64,000 nt of DNA from Methanobacterium aggregans (GTDB lineage: Archaea > Methanobacteriota > Methanobacteria > Methanobacteriales > Methanobacteriaceae): the NCBI RefSeq assembly GCF_017874455.1, contig NZ_JAGGLN010000003.1, positions 124,001 to 188,000 on the forward strand, read 5' to 3'. A program made the translations under genes and the position numbers. The notes below the pieces were generated by a model. That model worked only from the letters and a program-made list of their open reading frames with translations. It had not been told where the DNA came from and ran no database searches. This document shows positions 38,053-48,075 of this stretch, in pieces. Each line of letters starts with the position of its first letter. Within the stretch, counting starts at the first letter, position 1.

Positions 38053-39198
38053 TTAGCTCCATATTGCATCTTCAAGGAGGGACATTTCACATTGAAGATC
38101 TATGATGTTGGTTCTTCCCTTTCCACGACCCCTTGAGATTGTTTTAGTTGATATGAGGCCAAGCATTTCCAATTCATTTATAAAATCAAATATACGTCTG
38201 TAAGAAACTGAATCACCCTTAGATATTTCCTTGTAAACATCATAGAGTCTTCCGGATGTTATTTCTTCTTTTCTTTTGGTTAGGTAAATTATGGATTCTA
38301 AAACCTTTTGTTGTTGACTTGGGAGGGTCATTACAATATCAGTAACTTTGTTATGTTCAATATGGTCTTTTGCTTCCCTTACATAGCTTTCAAGAACAGT
38401 TTCAGAGCCTTTTTCATCTGCAAGTTCTCCTGAAGTTCTGAGAAGATCCAGTGCGTACCTTGCATCACCCTCCTCCTTAGCTGCAAGAGCTGCACAGAGA
38501 GGTATAACATCTTCATGAAGAACATTTTCTTTAAAGGAAAGCTGTGATCTTTCATTTAATATATCCACAAGCTGCTGTGCATTGTAAGGTGGGAAAACAA
38601 TTTCACGGTCCCTCAGGCTGCTCCTAACCCTTGGTTTTATGAACTGTTTAAAATCAACGAAGTTACTTATTGATGCAATTGAAACATTTTCAGTCCTTGT
38701 TAAAGTGTAAAGAAGACCATCACCATCATTTTTAAGGAGGATATCAATTTCATCGAGGATTATGATTAATATAAGATCCTTGCCAAAAACGTTCTTTTTA
38801 AAAAGATTTCTGAATGCATTAATAACTTCGGCTTTAGTCCAGCCTCTGTATGGAACATCATGTCCCATCTGTTGACATAGTCTGGCAATAACTTGATATT
38901 CAGTTGTGTAATCTGTGCATCGAATGTATTCAACCCTCACGTTAACATTTTTGTTTTTTGAAATTTCTTCAAGTTGCTTTCGAGCGAATTTTGCAACTGC
39001 AGTTTTTCCAGTTCCAGTTTTACCGTAGATGGTAACATCTGGAGGAGTTACATTTCCTAAAGCTTCCACCCAGTATTTCGCAACTGATTTTATTTGTTCT
39101 TCCCTGTGGGGTAATTTATCAGGCAAAAATCTATGATCAAGAAATTTTTTGCATTTAAAAATCGTTTTCTTTTCACCTAATTCTTCAAAAATATTCAT
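38053..39198 (-). CDS. cdc6: Orc1/Cdc6 replication initiator
   Basis: About 381 residues. AAA+ core with Walker A ([17 protein letters not shown]), Walker B ([13 protein letters not shown]), sensor 1 region (VSIASISN) and sensor 2 ([18 protein letters not shown]). A C-terminal winged helix follows ([32 protein letters not shown]). It binds origin recognition boxes and loads MCM. Start taken at ATG 39198 (MNIFEEL); a GTG lies three codons upstream. A TATA-like TTTTTTTATAAA about 25 nt before suggests a nearly leaderless mRNA. It faces away from the adjacent origin. Confidence 0.95.
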   Translation of the reverse strand: MNIFEELGEKKTIFKCKKFLDHRFLPDKLPHREEQIKSVAKYWVEALGNVTPPDVTIYGKTGTGKTAVAKFARKQLEEISKNKNVNVRVEYIRCTDYTTEYQVIARLCQQMGHDVPYRGWTKAEVINAFRNLFKKNVFGKDLILIIILDEIDILLKNDGDGLLYTLTRTENVSIASISNFVDFKQFIKPRVRSSLRDREIVFPPYNAQQLVDILNERSQLSFKENVLHEDVIPLCAALAAKEEGDARYALDLLRTSGELADEKGSETVLESYVREAKDHIEHNKVTDIVMTLPSQQQKVLESIIYLTKRKEEITSGRLYDVYKEISKGDSVSYRRIFDFINELEMLGLISTKTISRGRGKGRTNIIDLQCEMSLLEDAIWS

Positions 39199-39310
39199 GA
39201 ATATCACACAGTCCTGTTTATAAAAAAATTTAATTGGAGATTGATAAAGTTTTAGCCGTCACAAACAATGAAACGTTCAGGTTTACTTGTTTTATAATTG
39301 AAAACTCTTA

Positions 39311-39334
39311 TTAAAAGCATGAATATGCTTTTAA
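39311..39334. promoter_or_regulatory. Perfect inverted repeat upstream of cdc6
   Basis: TTAAAAGCAT-GAAT-ATGCTTTTAA: 10-bp arms, 4-nt spacer, about 115-140 bp upstream of the cdc6 start and 50 bp before the first origin box. Could be an operator, or part of the origin. Confidence 0.4.
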
Positions 39335-39385
39335 TTGAAGGATCAGAAAAAATATGATAAAATTTGAATGAAATGGGGTGATGTA

Positions 39386-39557
39386 TTTCAAGTGTAAATT
39401 CATTCAAGGATCATGTTATTCATCCTACAGAGAGGTGCATTTCAACTGTAAATCATGTTGTAACCATAATTTTTCAGTGGCTGAGAGGTGCATTTCAAGT
39501 GTAAAGATCATTGAAATGTATCGTATTAGTTTGTGAGAGATGTATTTCAAGTGTAAA
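39386..39557 (+). repeat. Left ORB cluster, four boxes
   Basis: Cores at 39386-39398, 39440-39452 (variant TTTCAACTGTAAA), 39493-39505 and 39545-39557, each preceded by a G-rich GAGAG(G/A)TG(C/T)A-type flank (GGGGTGATGTA in the first). Spacing is 52-54 bp, about five helical turns. Confidence 0.88.
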
Positions 39558-40047
39558 ATATTATTGAGTTACAATGATTTTTATAGTTTTCGTATTATTA
39601 TTGGTTGAAATATAAATAAAAAATGGATTATATGGATGAAATTCAATTTAAATAAAAAAATAACTAGCTAATGAGCAGGAAAAAATATCATAGTACCTAA
39701 AAAAATGTCCCATTGAATTGAAAATCCTGATTTAACTGTAATATATTATAAATGATTTTATTCAACCAAAAATTTATTTTTAGATTTTTTTTTATATTAT
39801 ATTTTTATTTTATAATTATTATACTGAAACTTTATACTGTATCTAACTATATATAAACTTAACTATTAAATATAGAAGATAACTTAATAAATCAAATTCA
39901 AAATTCATTAAAAAGTTTCTAAAAAATCAAAAGAAAAAAAGATAAAAAACCATAATACTCTTTTTATTTTAAAAAATAAAGTTTTTAAGACTATTTTAAA
40001 CTAGTCATTTAAATTACACATCCATCTTTTTTTAAAATAAAAAAAAG

Positions 40048-40404
40048 TTACACTTGAAATTGACCTCTTTTTTATTAAATTATCCATATTTTTTATTTTA
40101 AAATTAAAGTTACACTTGAAATGTACCTCACTTACATTGAAAAAAATGATTTTTCACTTTAACTTTTTTTTTACACTTGAAATTGACCTCTCAATCCCCT
40201 TTTATTTTCAGTGTTATTGATTTTAAAATTTTTACACTTGAAATACATCTCTCATTCACTGAAAATATCAAAAAAAATATCTTGTTACACTTGAAACCAT
40301 ACTCTTTTTGATCCTGAGATATGGCTTAAGATTTATTGTTACACTTGAAACCATACTCTTTTTGATCCTGAGATATGGCTTAAGATTTATTGTTACACTT
40401 GAAA
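40048..40404 (-). repeat. Right ORB cluster, seven boxes
   Basis: TTACACTTGAAA cores start at 40048, 40110, 40171, 40232, 40285, 40339 and 40393. Most are followed by a pyrimidine-rich flank (TGACCTC, GTACCTC, TACATCTCTC), the complement of the left-cluster flank. Spacing is 61-62 bp for the first four and 53-54 bp for the rest. Confidence 0.88.
40285..40392. repeat. Exact tandem duplication of a 54-bp origin unit
   Basis: 40285-40338 and 40339-40392 read as identical 54-bp units, each made of one ORB core plus the spacer CCATACTCTTTTTGATCCTG and the following 22 bases. A recent duplication within the right cluster. Confidence 0.85.
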
Positions 40405-40800
40405 TCAATCTCTAAATGATTTTAAGTATAAAAATGAATTTATTTAAATTTATAATTTCAATATAAATCCAATTTAAGAATTATTTCCAAAGTAGATCTT
40501 TTTTTAGTTTCTGAATTTTTTATCCAAAATAAACTTAATCTAAACTTTTTTTTTATTTTTTAAAAATTTTTTAAAGCCAGTTCCATAGGTTACCAAAAAA
40601 TGAACCTTAACCTGTAAACTTAAATCATAACTCCTATTTGAACACAATTTTATTTGAAATCCACAACACAATCTATCAATACTTTTTTTAAGGTGCCAAC
40701 TATATATTGACCATTAAATCAATTCAAAATCAACACTCCCATAGTCTCCTATTCTAAAAACAAAGTTTAATGATCATACAAATATTAAAAAGGTTTTTTT

Positions 40801-41748
40801 ATGGATCCAACATCATTAATTCTAATCATTTTGATTGCACTTGTGATAGATGTACTATTTGGGGAATTACCCTCTAAAATTCATCCCGTTGTTTTAATGG
40901 GTAAATTCATAGATTATTTTAAAAATTTTAAGGAAACGTACCCTGTATTTGATAACAAATTTTTTGGTTCACTTTTCACAATTTCTTTGATCATACTATT
41001 TTCAGGGATATTTATCCTTATTTTATACCTTTCAAGCTTCAATTACTCCTTATTAATAATTATTTCATCAATTCTTATTTCAACAACCTTTTCAATAAAA
41101 CTTCTTCTGAGCTCGGCTGCAAGTGTAAAATCTGATCTAAATCAAGATCTAAACAAGGCCCGAAAATCTATTTCATACCTTGTGAGTAGGGATACTTCTC
41201 AACTTTCAGAGGAAAACATTGTTTCAGCTGTTATTGAAACCTTAACAGAAAATATAACTGATTCAATTGTTTCACCTCTATTTTACACCTTCCTTTTCGG
41301 AGTTCTGGGCGGAATTGCCTACAGGGTTGTGAACACACTTGACGCTATGATTGGCTATAAAAATCCTGAAAACATCTATATAGGATGGTTTCCTGCAAAA
41401 TTTGATGATTTATTGAATTATTTACCTGCAAGAATTACAGGAATTCTTGTTACACTTGCAGCCTTACTCTTAAGGTTTGATTGGAAAAACTCGTACAGGA
41501 TCATGAGGAGGGATGCGAGAAAAACTCCCAGCCCTAACTCAGGATACTCCATGGCAGCAGCTGCAGGGGCTTTAGGAATAAAACTTAAAAAAATAGGTTC
41601 ATATGAACTTGGAGATGATTTAAACCCATTGATTCCTGAAAAAATAGACGAAGCAATTGTGCTGACGAAGTTAACCACACTTCTCTTCATAATATTTGCT
41701 TCAATTATATTTGGAAGCTTCACACTTTTAATCAAACTCATTATCTGA
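40801..41748 (+). CDS. cbiB: Adenosylcobinamide-phosphate synthase
   Basis: 315 residues, CbiB/CobD membrane protein that attaches the aminopropanol arm to adenosylcobyric acid. Visible: [95 protein letters not shown] and [18 protein letters not shown]. About five membrane segments. First gene to the right of the origin, likely co-transcribed with cbiG 74 bp downstream. Confidence 0.95.
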   Translation: MDPTSLILIILIALVIDVLFGELPSKIHPVVLMGKFIDYFKNFKETYPVFDNKFFGSLFTISLIILFSGIFILILYLSSFNYSLLIIISSILISTTFSIKLLLSSAASVKSDLNQDLNKARKSISYLVSRDTSQLSEENIVSAVIETLTENITDSIVSPLFYTFLFGVLGGIAYRVVNTLDAMIGYKNPENIYIGWFPAKFDDLLNYLPARITGILVTLAALLLRFDWKNSYRIMRRDARKTPSPNSGYSMAAAAGALGIKLKKIGSYELGDDLNPLIPEKIDEAIVLTKLTTLLFIIFASIIFGSFTLLIKLII

Positions 41749-41822
41749 AGTTTTAAAATTTTTAAGTAAGTTAAATATTCTCCTACAATTAAATTAATCT
41801 ATAAAATAATAAAGGTGTTCCA

Positions 41823-42908
41823 ATGAAAGTAGCAATACTCACAGTCACCCCAAAAGCTTATGAACTTGCAGAAATCATTTCTCATGAGCTTGAGCTTGAT
41901 CCAACTATAATTAAGGTGGACATTTTCCATAAAAATGTTAAAAAAACTTTGAAAAATATTTTTAATACCTATGACTGTCTTATTGGTATAATGGCCACTG
42001 GAATAATGGTTCGAAGTATTTGCGGCCTTATAAAAAACAAGATGGAAGACCCTGCAGTTCTTGTCATTGATGAAAATGGAAAACATATTATAAGTCTGCT
42101 TTCTGGCCATTTTGGGGGTGGGAATGATTTCACAACTAAATTAGCTGATTTAATCCATGCAGATCCTGTTGTAACAACTGCAACAGATGTTAACAATAAA
42201 TTAGGTATAGATAGTCTTGCAAACCGTTATCATCTTTATGTGGATGATCCTTCAAAGATAAAACCTATAAACGCGGCTCTTATTAAAGGAGAGTCTGTGG
42301 AAATATTCTTAAACAAAGAATTTGACTTTTTATCCCATGAAACTGAAGTTGAAAATTCTTACATAGTTCATTCCACTGATTCAGGGGAACATTCAAAAAT
42401 TTTGGATGAATTTAGATTAAATGAGTCTGAAATGGATTCAAAAGATCCAAATAACAAACATTCTATTGAATATGATTCAAGAACGATAATTGTTTCATAT
42501 TATGGAAAAAAACTTTTTTTAACCCCCAAAAAACTTGTTGCAGGTGTAGGGGCTAGAAAGGGCGTTTCAAAGGATACTGTTATAAATGCACTTGAATCCA
42601 CAATGAAAATCTTAGGATTGCCATTAAAAAGATTGGATCTCCTTTCAACTGGAGATATGAAACGTTATGAACATGGAATATTGGATGCTTCCACTGAGCT
42701 GGGAGTTCCCATTGAAATAATTCCAAAGGTAAGTTTAGAAAATTTTGAACATCCAGATTGTGGAAGATCTGATTTTGTAATGGAAAAATTTGGGGTTCCA
42801 GGGGTTTCAGAACCTTGTGCGATCATTGCAGCTGGAAACTCATCTAATTTAATATTTAAAAAAACAGCTTTCAATGGAGTTACAGTTGCAATATCACTCT
42901 CCAATTGA
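41823..42908 (+). CDS. cbiG: Cobalt-precorrin-5A hydrolase
   Basis: 361 residues with all three CbiG segments: N-terminal LIGIMATGIMVRSICGLIKNKMEDPAVLVIDENGKHIISLLSGHFGG, the middle linker, and C-terminal LVAGVGARKGVSKDTVINALE, HPDCGRSDFVMEKFGVPGVSEPCAIIAAGN. Opens the delta-lactone ring and releases acetaldehyde in the anaerobic corrin pathway. Pairs with cbiB upstream. ATG start with AAAGGTG upstream. Confidence 0.95.
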   Translation: MKVAILTVTPKAYELAEIISHELELDPTIIKVDIFHKNVKKTLKNIFNTYDCLIGIMATGIMVRSICGLIKNKMEDPAVLVIDENGKHIISLLSGHFGGGNDFTTKLADLIHADPVVTTATDVNNKLGIDSLANRYHLYVDDPSKIKPINAALIKGESVEIFLNKEFDFLSHETEVENSYIVHSTDSGEHSKILDEFRLNESEMDSKDPNNKHSIEYDSRTIIVSYYGKKLFLTPKKLVAGVGARKGVSKDTVINALESTMKILGLPLKRLDLLSTGDMKRYEHGILDASTELGVPIEIIPKVSLENFEHPDCGRSDFVMEKFGVPGVSEPCAIIAAGNSSNLIFKKTAFNGVTVAISLSN

Positions 42909-43115
42909 TATAATTATTTTCAATATAACTTTTTTTCAACTAATATTGAATGAACTTCGTGTTTCATTACCCTGCACCTATTAATACATTTCACATATAA
43001 ACTCTTAAGAACAAAACTTTTTAAATCATAAAATATAAAGAGTTTTGGATATAGCCATTTATAAAAATAAATTAAAAATTAATTACACATTCAATTTTTA
43101 CCTGGAGGTTAAACT

Positions 43116-43373
43116 ATGAGTAAAGAAGCATTTGATCGTTGTAACCAAATTTTACAGCACATAATGGAAGATACAAGCGTTCCAAGGAATATTAGACGAG
43201 CTGCAGAAGAATCAAGGGATTTATTAGCTAAGGATGATGATGAACCAACCATACGTGCAAGTACAGTTATTTCCATACTTGATGAAATAAGCAACGACCC
43301 AAACATTCCTATACACGCAAGAACACTTATATGGAACGTGTTAAGCGAGCTTGAGTCAATTCGCACTGATTAA
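43116..43373 (+). CDS. UPF0147 family protein
   Basis: 85 residues, wholly helical, matching the archaeal UPF0147 family: [28 protein letters not shown] and [31 protein letters not shown]. Function unknown. GGAGG lies 8 nt before the ATG. Its last 18 nt overlap the end of the convergent aldolase gene. Confidence 0.93.
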   Translation: MSKEAFDRCNQILQHIMEDTSVPRNIRRAAEESRDLLAKDDDEPTIRASTVISILDEISNDPNIPIHARTLIWNVLSELESIRTD

Positions 43374-43964
43374 ACTTGTTACAAACTGTATTTTGGCGCT
43401 CTCTTCTACAAATTCCGTGAGAAGAGCAGCCTCATCTAAATTTTCACCACAGGCAACAATGCCATGGTTTTTTAAACTTACAATATCTTCTTTTTCCATT
43501 CCCTTTGCAACATTTTCTGCAAGATCCATTGTTCCAGGAGCTGCATAGTCTACCAGTGGGATGACAGTATTTTCAATGGGTCCAAAACCCTCAAGTCTTT
43601 TTATTTCTACACCTGCAAATGCAAATCCTGTTGCAATTGGTGAATGGGTGTGAACAACACTTTTCACATCATTCCGGTTTTTGTAAACCTTGAGGTGCAT
43701 GAAAACCTCTGAAGAAGGCTTTTTATCCCTTTTATTATTTTGATTCATAACCTCATCTATTTTATTTCCATCCATATCCACAATTACAATTTCTTCAGGA
43801 GTTACTGATTTAAGTGAAACTCCACTTGGTGTGATTGCAACCTTTTTAACCCCATTTTCAGAGAATTTACAGCTTATATTACCTGATTTACCCGGAACAA
43901 GTCCCTTTTCATATAAATAATTTGAAACTGCAGCTATGCTTTCTGAAATTTCTTTTTTATTCAT
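43356..43964 (-). CDS. fucA: Class II aldolase, L-fuculose-phosphate aldolase type
   Basis: 202 residues. Class II aldolase/adducin fold with [14 protein letters not shown], the metal-binding [15 protein letters not shown] and a third histidine in [18 protein letters not shown]. In methanogens this enzyme is proposed to make lactaldehyde for coenzyme F420 synthesis (Methanocaldococcus homologue). The product could also be ribulose-phosphate aldolase activity; the sequence cannot tell. Converges on and overlaps the UPF0147 gene by 18 nt. Confidence 0.88.
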   Translation of the reverse strand: MNKKEISESIAAVSNYLYEKGLVPGKSGNISCKFSENGVKKVAITPSGVSLKSVTPEEIVIVDMDGNKIDEVMNQNNKRDKKPSSEVFMHLKVYKNRNDVKSVVHTHSPIATGFAFAGVEIKRLEGFGPIENTVIPLVDYAAPGTMDLAENVAKGMEKEDIVSLKNHGIVACGENLDEAALLTEFVEESAKIQFVTSLISAN

Positions 43965-44132
43965 CTTAACTCCCCTCTTAATTCAATATCAGTAATTGTA
44001 ACATCCATTTCTTCTTTTCATCATATTTCACTTTATCATCGATTCACAGATTTCATATTCAACCCTAACCTATGAATTTTAAAAATAAATGAATTTTTAA
44101 AAATAATAAAACAGAATTCAACCCAATTCAAA

Positions 44133-45656
44133 TTAGTTGAACTTAAATATCTTCATACTGCCTCTGTTGAGCACAGGAACTTCAGCACATGTTGGTACAA
44201 TGTTGTAAATCTTCTGGAACTCAGTCTGTGACTGGAATGTCCCTGAATTTATTATATGGATCCCTTTGTACCGTTTGTAGGCGTTTATGTGAACATGGCC
44301 CGTGTGGAATATGTCTGGAATTTCCTCTATCACCAAATGGTCTTCAAATTCAGATGCAAGGGGGGTTCTTTCACCATATATCGGTGCAAGGTGCCTTTTT
44401 TCAAGGAGTTCCTTCATCACAACATCGGTGTGCTGATGTGACATTCCATTTACAGTCATGACCATGTCGTCAAAGCTTCTTCCATGGTATATCAAAGTAT
44501 TTATACCTTCAAGGCTCACAACAGATGGGTTACTTACAAATTCTGCATTTTTGAGCTTGTAAAGGTCTCCTGCATAGCTTTCAGGTATTGCTGGCTGGGG
44601 CTCTGCAAGACGGCATGCATCGTGGTTTCCAGGTGCAATTACTATTTTAACATCATTTATATCCCCTAAAAGCCTTGCAGCTTCTTCGTACTGACCGTAG
44701 ATATCCTTTATTGTGAGTTCCTTCTCCTGGTTGGGGTAAACACCAATTCCATCAACAAGATCCCCTGCTATAACAAGGTACCTAACATCGTTGGCAACTT
44801 CCCGCTTCTCTTCATCACCAAAATCCCCATTCATCCATTTCACAAACCTTTTGAAGGCATCTTCAAGGAAGGTTGAACTTCCTATATGCACATCAGAAAT
44901 AAACACGGTTGAAAAGTCCATCTCTTTATCTTCTATCCTGGGAACTCCTGGTTGTATAACTTCTGATGCTATTACAAGATTTCCCTTTTTGATTCCAGTA
45001 ATTCCAATGACTTCGTCCCTAACTATTTTGTCTGTGGCTTCGAAGAGCTTCTGGTTGTCGTTGTGTATGAGAACATTGGTGTAACCTGTTTCATCCTCTA
45101 ATTCCATTATCTTATGATTGTTCTTGGTGGTCCTGATGTCGTTCACCATCCCAATGATCTTAACGTTATCGTTCATGTTCACAAGATCTTTGATGGGGTA
45201 ACTTTCCTTCAACTCCACCTTCTTGTTCAGAATCCCCTTGATCTTCTGAAACCTGCTGTTGAAGTAGGCTGAAAAGTCCTTTATTTCACCACTCGTGTAG
45301 GACTTTTTACTTGCATCCTTTATAACATGAAAATCAAAGGGAACACTGGGCAGGAGCTTGCTCTGAGGGGTTTTGATCGCGGTACTGGAATCCTGATTTT
45401 CAGAAACTATGATATCATTGACTATGCTGTTGATATCTGCGTCAGTTCCGTAGCTACTTACATGGCCCTTATTCTTCAGATACTTGTCAACGATGTCTTC
45501 AGTTAGAATAAAAACATCCCTCTGATTTCTTAAAAGATCATCCAATAGAGAATCTGCAAATTCAAATGAATTTTTTTGAATACTTATTTTGTGGTAAGCC
45601 GTATCATTTATGAGAATGTCGGCGTTTGCGAATTTTAGAATAATATCATCAGTCAT
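44133..45656 (-). CDS. polB: DNA polymerase D small subunit (DP1)
   Basis: 507 residues. Archaeal family D polymerase small subunit with proofreading nuclease. N-terminal region and linker, an OB fold ([32 protein letters not shown]), then the calcineurin-like phosphoesterase domain: [41 protein letters not shown] and [15 protein letters not shown]. All metal-ligand motifs are intact, so it should be an active exonuclease. The large subunit DP2 is not in this window. ATG start with GGGG 5 nt upstream. Confidence 0.96.
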   Translation of the reverse strand: MTDDIILKFANADILINDTAYHKISIQKNSFEFADSLLDDLLRNQRDVFILTEDIVDKYLKNKGHVSSYGTDADINSIVNDIIVSENQDSSTAIKTPQSKLLPSVPFDFHVIKDASKKSYTSGEIKDFSAYFNSRFQKIKGILNKKVELKESYPIKDLVNMNDNVKIIGMVNDIRTTKNNHKIMELEDETGYTNVLIHNDNQKLFEATDKIVRDEVIGITGIKKGNLVIASEVIQPGVPRIEDKEMDFSTVFISDVHIGSSTFLEDAFKRFVKWMNGDFGDEEKREVANDVRYLVIAGDLVDGIGVYPNQEKELTIKDIYGQYEEAARLLGDINDVKIVIAPGNHDACRLAEPQPAIPESYAGDLYKLKNAEFVSNPSVVSLEGINTLIYHGRSFDDMVMTVNGMSHQHTDVVMKELLEKRHLAPIYGERTPLASEFEDHLVIEEIPDIFHTGHVHINAYKRYKGIHIINSGTFQSQTEFQKIYNIVPTCAEVPVLNRGSMKIFKFN

Positions 45657-45774
45657 GAAAACCCCATGTAAATTCTTAGTTAGAACTTTAATATAAGAAT
45701 TTTAGTAAATATATTTATAATCTTAATTATAATAGTTAATCCAAATTTACTATATTAATTAAAAGGTGATATTT

Positions 45775-46290
45775 TTGTCCAGAATTTTAAAGGTGATCCT
45801 ATTCATAATATTCTTCGGTTTATTCTTTGAGGCGGGGCTTATTAGCTCATACACAATAGTCACATCCCAGCCCCCTGATGTGGGTAAACTCGTGAACATG
45901 CAGCTGGAAGAAATATCTTCCTTTTTCAACTTAGGTTCCAACTCCAACGTCCTCAGCAACCAGGCAACCATTACCATACTCAATCCATACGATGTTGCAG
46001 CCACTTTAAACAGTACAGGTGCTGTTAACAGTATAGATGTTAAGAGTTTGGTGGCCATGACATCTGATGACACGAACAATGATGTTATATCCGTTAACAT
46101 AACAGCCACAGGATACAAAGACACCACGAGCGGTGGAAATACCAGTGCTATAGTCATATCTCCAAGTTCAACCTACAGTATAACAGCAACTGCAATGGGA
46201 AAACCAAGCAAGAAAGGCATTACCATAGATCTTAGCACAATTAAAATAACATCTGTAAGGAAACTATACGGTAACACAACCAGCCCATGA
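45775..46290 (+). CDS. Membrane-anchored exported protein, unknown function
   Basis: 171 residues. N-terminal hydrophobic helix (ILKVILFIIFFGLFFEAGLISS) followed by a beta-rich Thr/Ser/Asn-rich external domain with several N-glycosylation sequons, for example NIT and NTS. The TTG at 45775 lies 5 nt after AAGGTGATA and is preferred to the GTG at 45766, which is part of that site. Divergent from the polymerase gene. I do not recognise the family. Confidence 0.7.
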   Translation: MSRILKVILFIIFFGLFFEAGLISSYTIVTSQPPDVGKLVNMQLEEISSFFNLGSNSNVLSNQATITILNPYDVAATLNSTGAVNSIDVKSLVAMTSDDTNNDVISVNITATGYKDTTSGGNTSAIVISPSSTYSITATAMGKPSKKGITIDLSTIKITSVRKLYGNTTSP

Positions 46291-46377
46291 ACCATCTTTC
46301 TTCCAGAACCTCAACCAAACCCCTCCATTTTTCAAATTTTTATTTTTAGAATATTAATTTAAACAGGTGAAAATGAC

Positions 46378-47439
46378 ATGATCAGCGTTATAGGAATTGG
46401 ATCATCCCCAGAAAACATGAGCATCCGTGCCAGAAAAGCTATAAAAGATTCAGAAGTCATAATAACTTATAAAAATTATATAAAGAATATAGAAGACCTT
46501 ATTGATGGAAAGGAAGTTATTTTAAAGGGTATGGGTGATGAGATAAAACGTGCAGAACTGGCCATCCAGAAATCAAAGGAAGGTAAAAAAGTGGCCCTTA
46601 TAAGTTCAGGAGACCCTGGAGTTTTTGGAATGGGGAACGTTCTGTTTCAAGTTATTGGGAAGTACAGTGGAGTTGATGTTGAGGTTATCCCCGGTGTTAC
46701 AGCAGCCACATATGCAGCATCCCTACTTGGAGCTCCACTCCATGACTTTGCAGTTGTTAGTTTGAGTGATATTTTAACACCACTTTCTGAAATAAAAAGG
46801 AAGGTCCGTGCTGCAGCAGAAGGAGACTTCATAATAACCATTTACAATCCACTGAGCAAAACAAGAACCCAACCATTTGAAGAAGCCTACAAAATCCTTC
46901 TTGAAACGAAAGATCCTGAAACACCCGTCGGTGTAATTAGGAGCACGGATAATGGTGCTGTAGTTACTGTAACAAACCTGGAAGATATTAAAAATCATGA
47001 AATAAACATGTCCACAACCCTTGTAATTGGAAATTCAATGACCTACGTTCAGGAGGGTTACATGATCACTCCGAGGGGATACAGGGTTTCATATCCACAG
47101 CACGAACTTGCAGAGGAATTTTACACCAGATACCTTGGAGGTGAAGGACAATCTGGCCCAAATAAAAGCTGTGAATATTATCCCTGCCACAGCCACCCTC
47201 AAAACTGCACATTCTGTTACTGTCCATTTTATCCTTGTGGAGACGGATCCACCGGTGGTAAATGGATAAAAGACAAGGGTGTGTGGAGCTGCCAGGAATG
47301 TGAATGGATACATCAGGACAAAACAGTGGAGTGCATACAGGCCACGCTACCAGAACTGCTCACTGAAGTTGATGACCTTAAGAATAAAAAGAAAGAGCTA
47401 CTGAAATTAAGGAGAGAATGCATCTACCAGACAAGATAA
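46378..47439 (+). CDS. cbiH: Precorrin-3B/cobalt-factor III C17-methyltransferase with Cys-rich C-terminal domain
   Basis: 353 residues. The first ~235 are a CbiH/CobJ tetrapyrrole methylase ([90 protein letters not shown]). The C-terminus holds a cysteine-rich small domain ([32 protein letters not shown]) that probably binds metal, followed by a helix. CbiH contracts the corrin ring. This fusion, with about ten cysteines, adds a possible Fe-S or zinc module. ATG start with AGGTGAAAATGAC upstream. Confidence 0.93.
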   Translation: MISVIGIGSSPENMSIRARKAIKDSEVIITYKNYIKNIEDLIDGKEVILKGMGDEIKRAELAIQKSKEGKKVALISSGDPGVFGMGNVLFQVIGKYSGVDVEVIPGVTAATYAASLLGAPLHDFAVVSLSDILTPLSEIKRKVRAAAEGDFIITIYNPLSKTRTQPFEEAYKILLETKDPETPVGVIRSTDNGAVVTVTNLEDIKNHEINMSTTLVIGNSMTYVQEGYMITPRGYRVSYPQHELAEEFYTRYLGGEGQSGPNKSCEYYPCHSHPQNCTFCYCPFYPCGDGSTGGKWIKDKGVWSCQECEWIHQDKTVECIQATLPELLTEVDDLKNKKKELLKLRRECIYQTR

Positions 47440-47576
47440 TTGTAGCCACCTGCAACTAAAATAGTAGATTATTTTTTTACTTTCCTAATTTTTCTATAAG
47501 AAATATATTTTTCATTCTATTTTACATGAATTTTTAAGTAAAGGATCAATAAAAGAGATCCATAAAAAAGAGTAAT

Positions 47577-47885
47577 TTATTTAGGAATTCTACCTTTATC
47601 AACAATTTTATCAATTGCAACTGCAACTTCCTTCCTTAAATCCACATCATCATCCTTCAAACGACCTATTAAGGGTTCTAAAGCTTTTTTATTCCCAATT
47701 CTACCCAAAGCTCTTGCAGACTCCCTTTGAATCTCCATATCATCATTTTTAAGGGCATTTATAAGGGGTTCAACAGCCTGATCTCCAATTTTAACCAGAA
47801 TATCTTCGATGTAATTCCGAACATCCCAATCAGTGTCGTTAAGGCCGTTAATAAGATTTTTAATATCTTTGTCTTCAAATTCCAT
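47577..47885 (-). CDS. HEAT/PBS-lyase repeat protein
   Basis: 102 residues forming about three helical repeats (DWDVRNYIEDILVKIGDQAVEPLINAL, DMEIQRESARALGRIGNKKALEPLIGRL, DVDLRKEVAVAIDKIV). A protein-interaction scaffold, with no catalytic motif. ATG start with AAGTGGTA upstream. Monocistronic. Confidence 0.85.
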   Translation of the reverse strand: MEFEDKDIKNLINGLNDTDWDVRNYIEDILVKIGDQAVEPLINALKNDDMEIQRESARALGRIGNKKALEPLIGRLKDDDVDLRKEVAVAIDKIVDKGRIPK

Positions 47886-48075
47886 TTGATACCACTTAAA
47901 TTTATAATATGAATTTCATTGTTAATCAATTTTTTAATTAAGCAAACATATTGTTGATCGTAAATGGCATTTCCTACACTGGAATTACAGTATTAGTACA
48001 AAATAAAAATTAAAGCCAAAAAAAATAAAATTTTTCCTGAAAAATATTGATGAAGTTTGTCACCCAAAGAAAGTT

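Larger units (their letters stand above)
39199..40800. other. Chromosomal replication origin (oriC) with inverted ORB-like boxes
   Basis: A 1.6-kb gene-free region between divergently oriented cdc6 and cbiB. Eleven boxes with core TTTCAAGTGTAAA or its complement are arranged as four on the left (39386-39557, one orientation) and seven on the right (40048-40404, opposite orientation). They flank a roughly 490-bp segment that is almost entirely A+T (39558-40047), the likely unwinding element. The core matches the short Cdc6-binding repeat I recall for Methanothermobacter. Adjacent cdc6 supports origin identity. The remaining stretch 40405-40800 is AT-rich without further boxes and should contain the cbiB promoter. 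Confidence 0.9.

Noticed and set aside
39386..40404. Repeated TTACACTTGAAA units considered as a CRISPR array
   Set aside because: Repeats are only about 13-20 bp, occur in both orientations, have uneven spacing and two identical spacers; with adjacent cdc6 they fit origin boxes instead.
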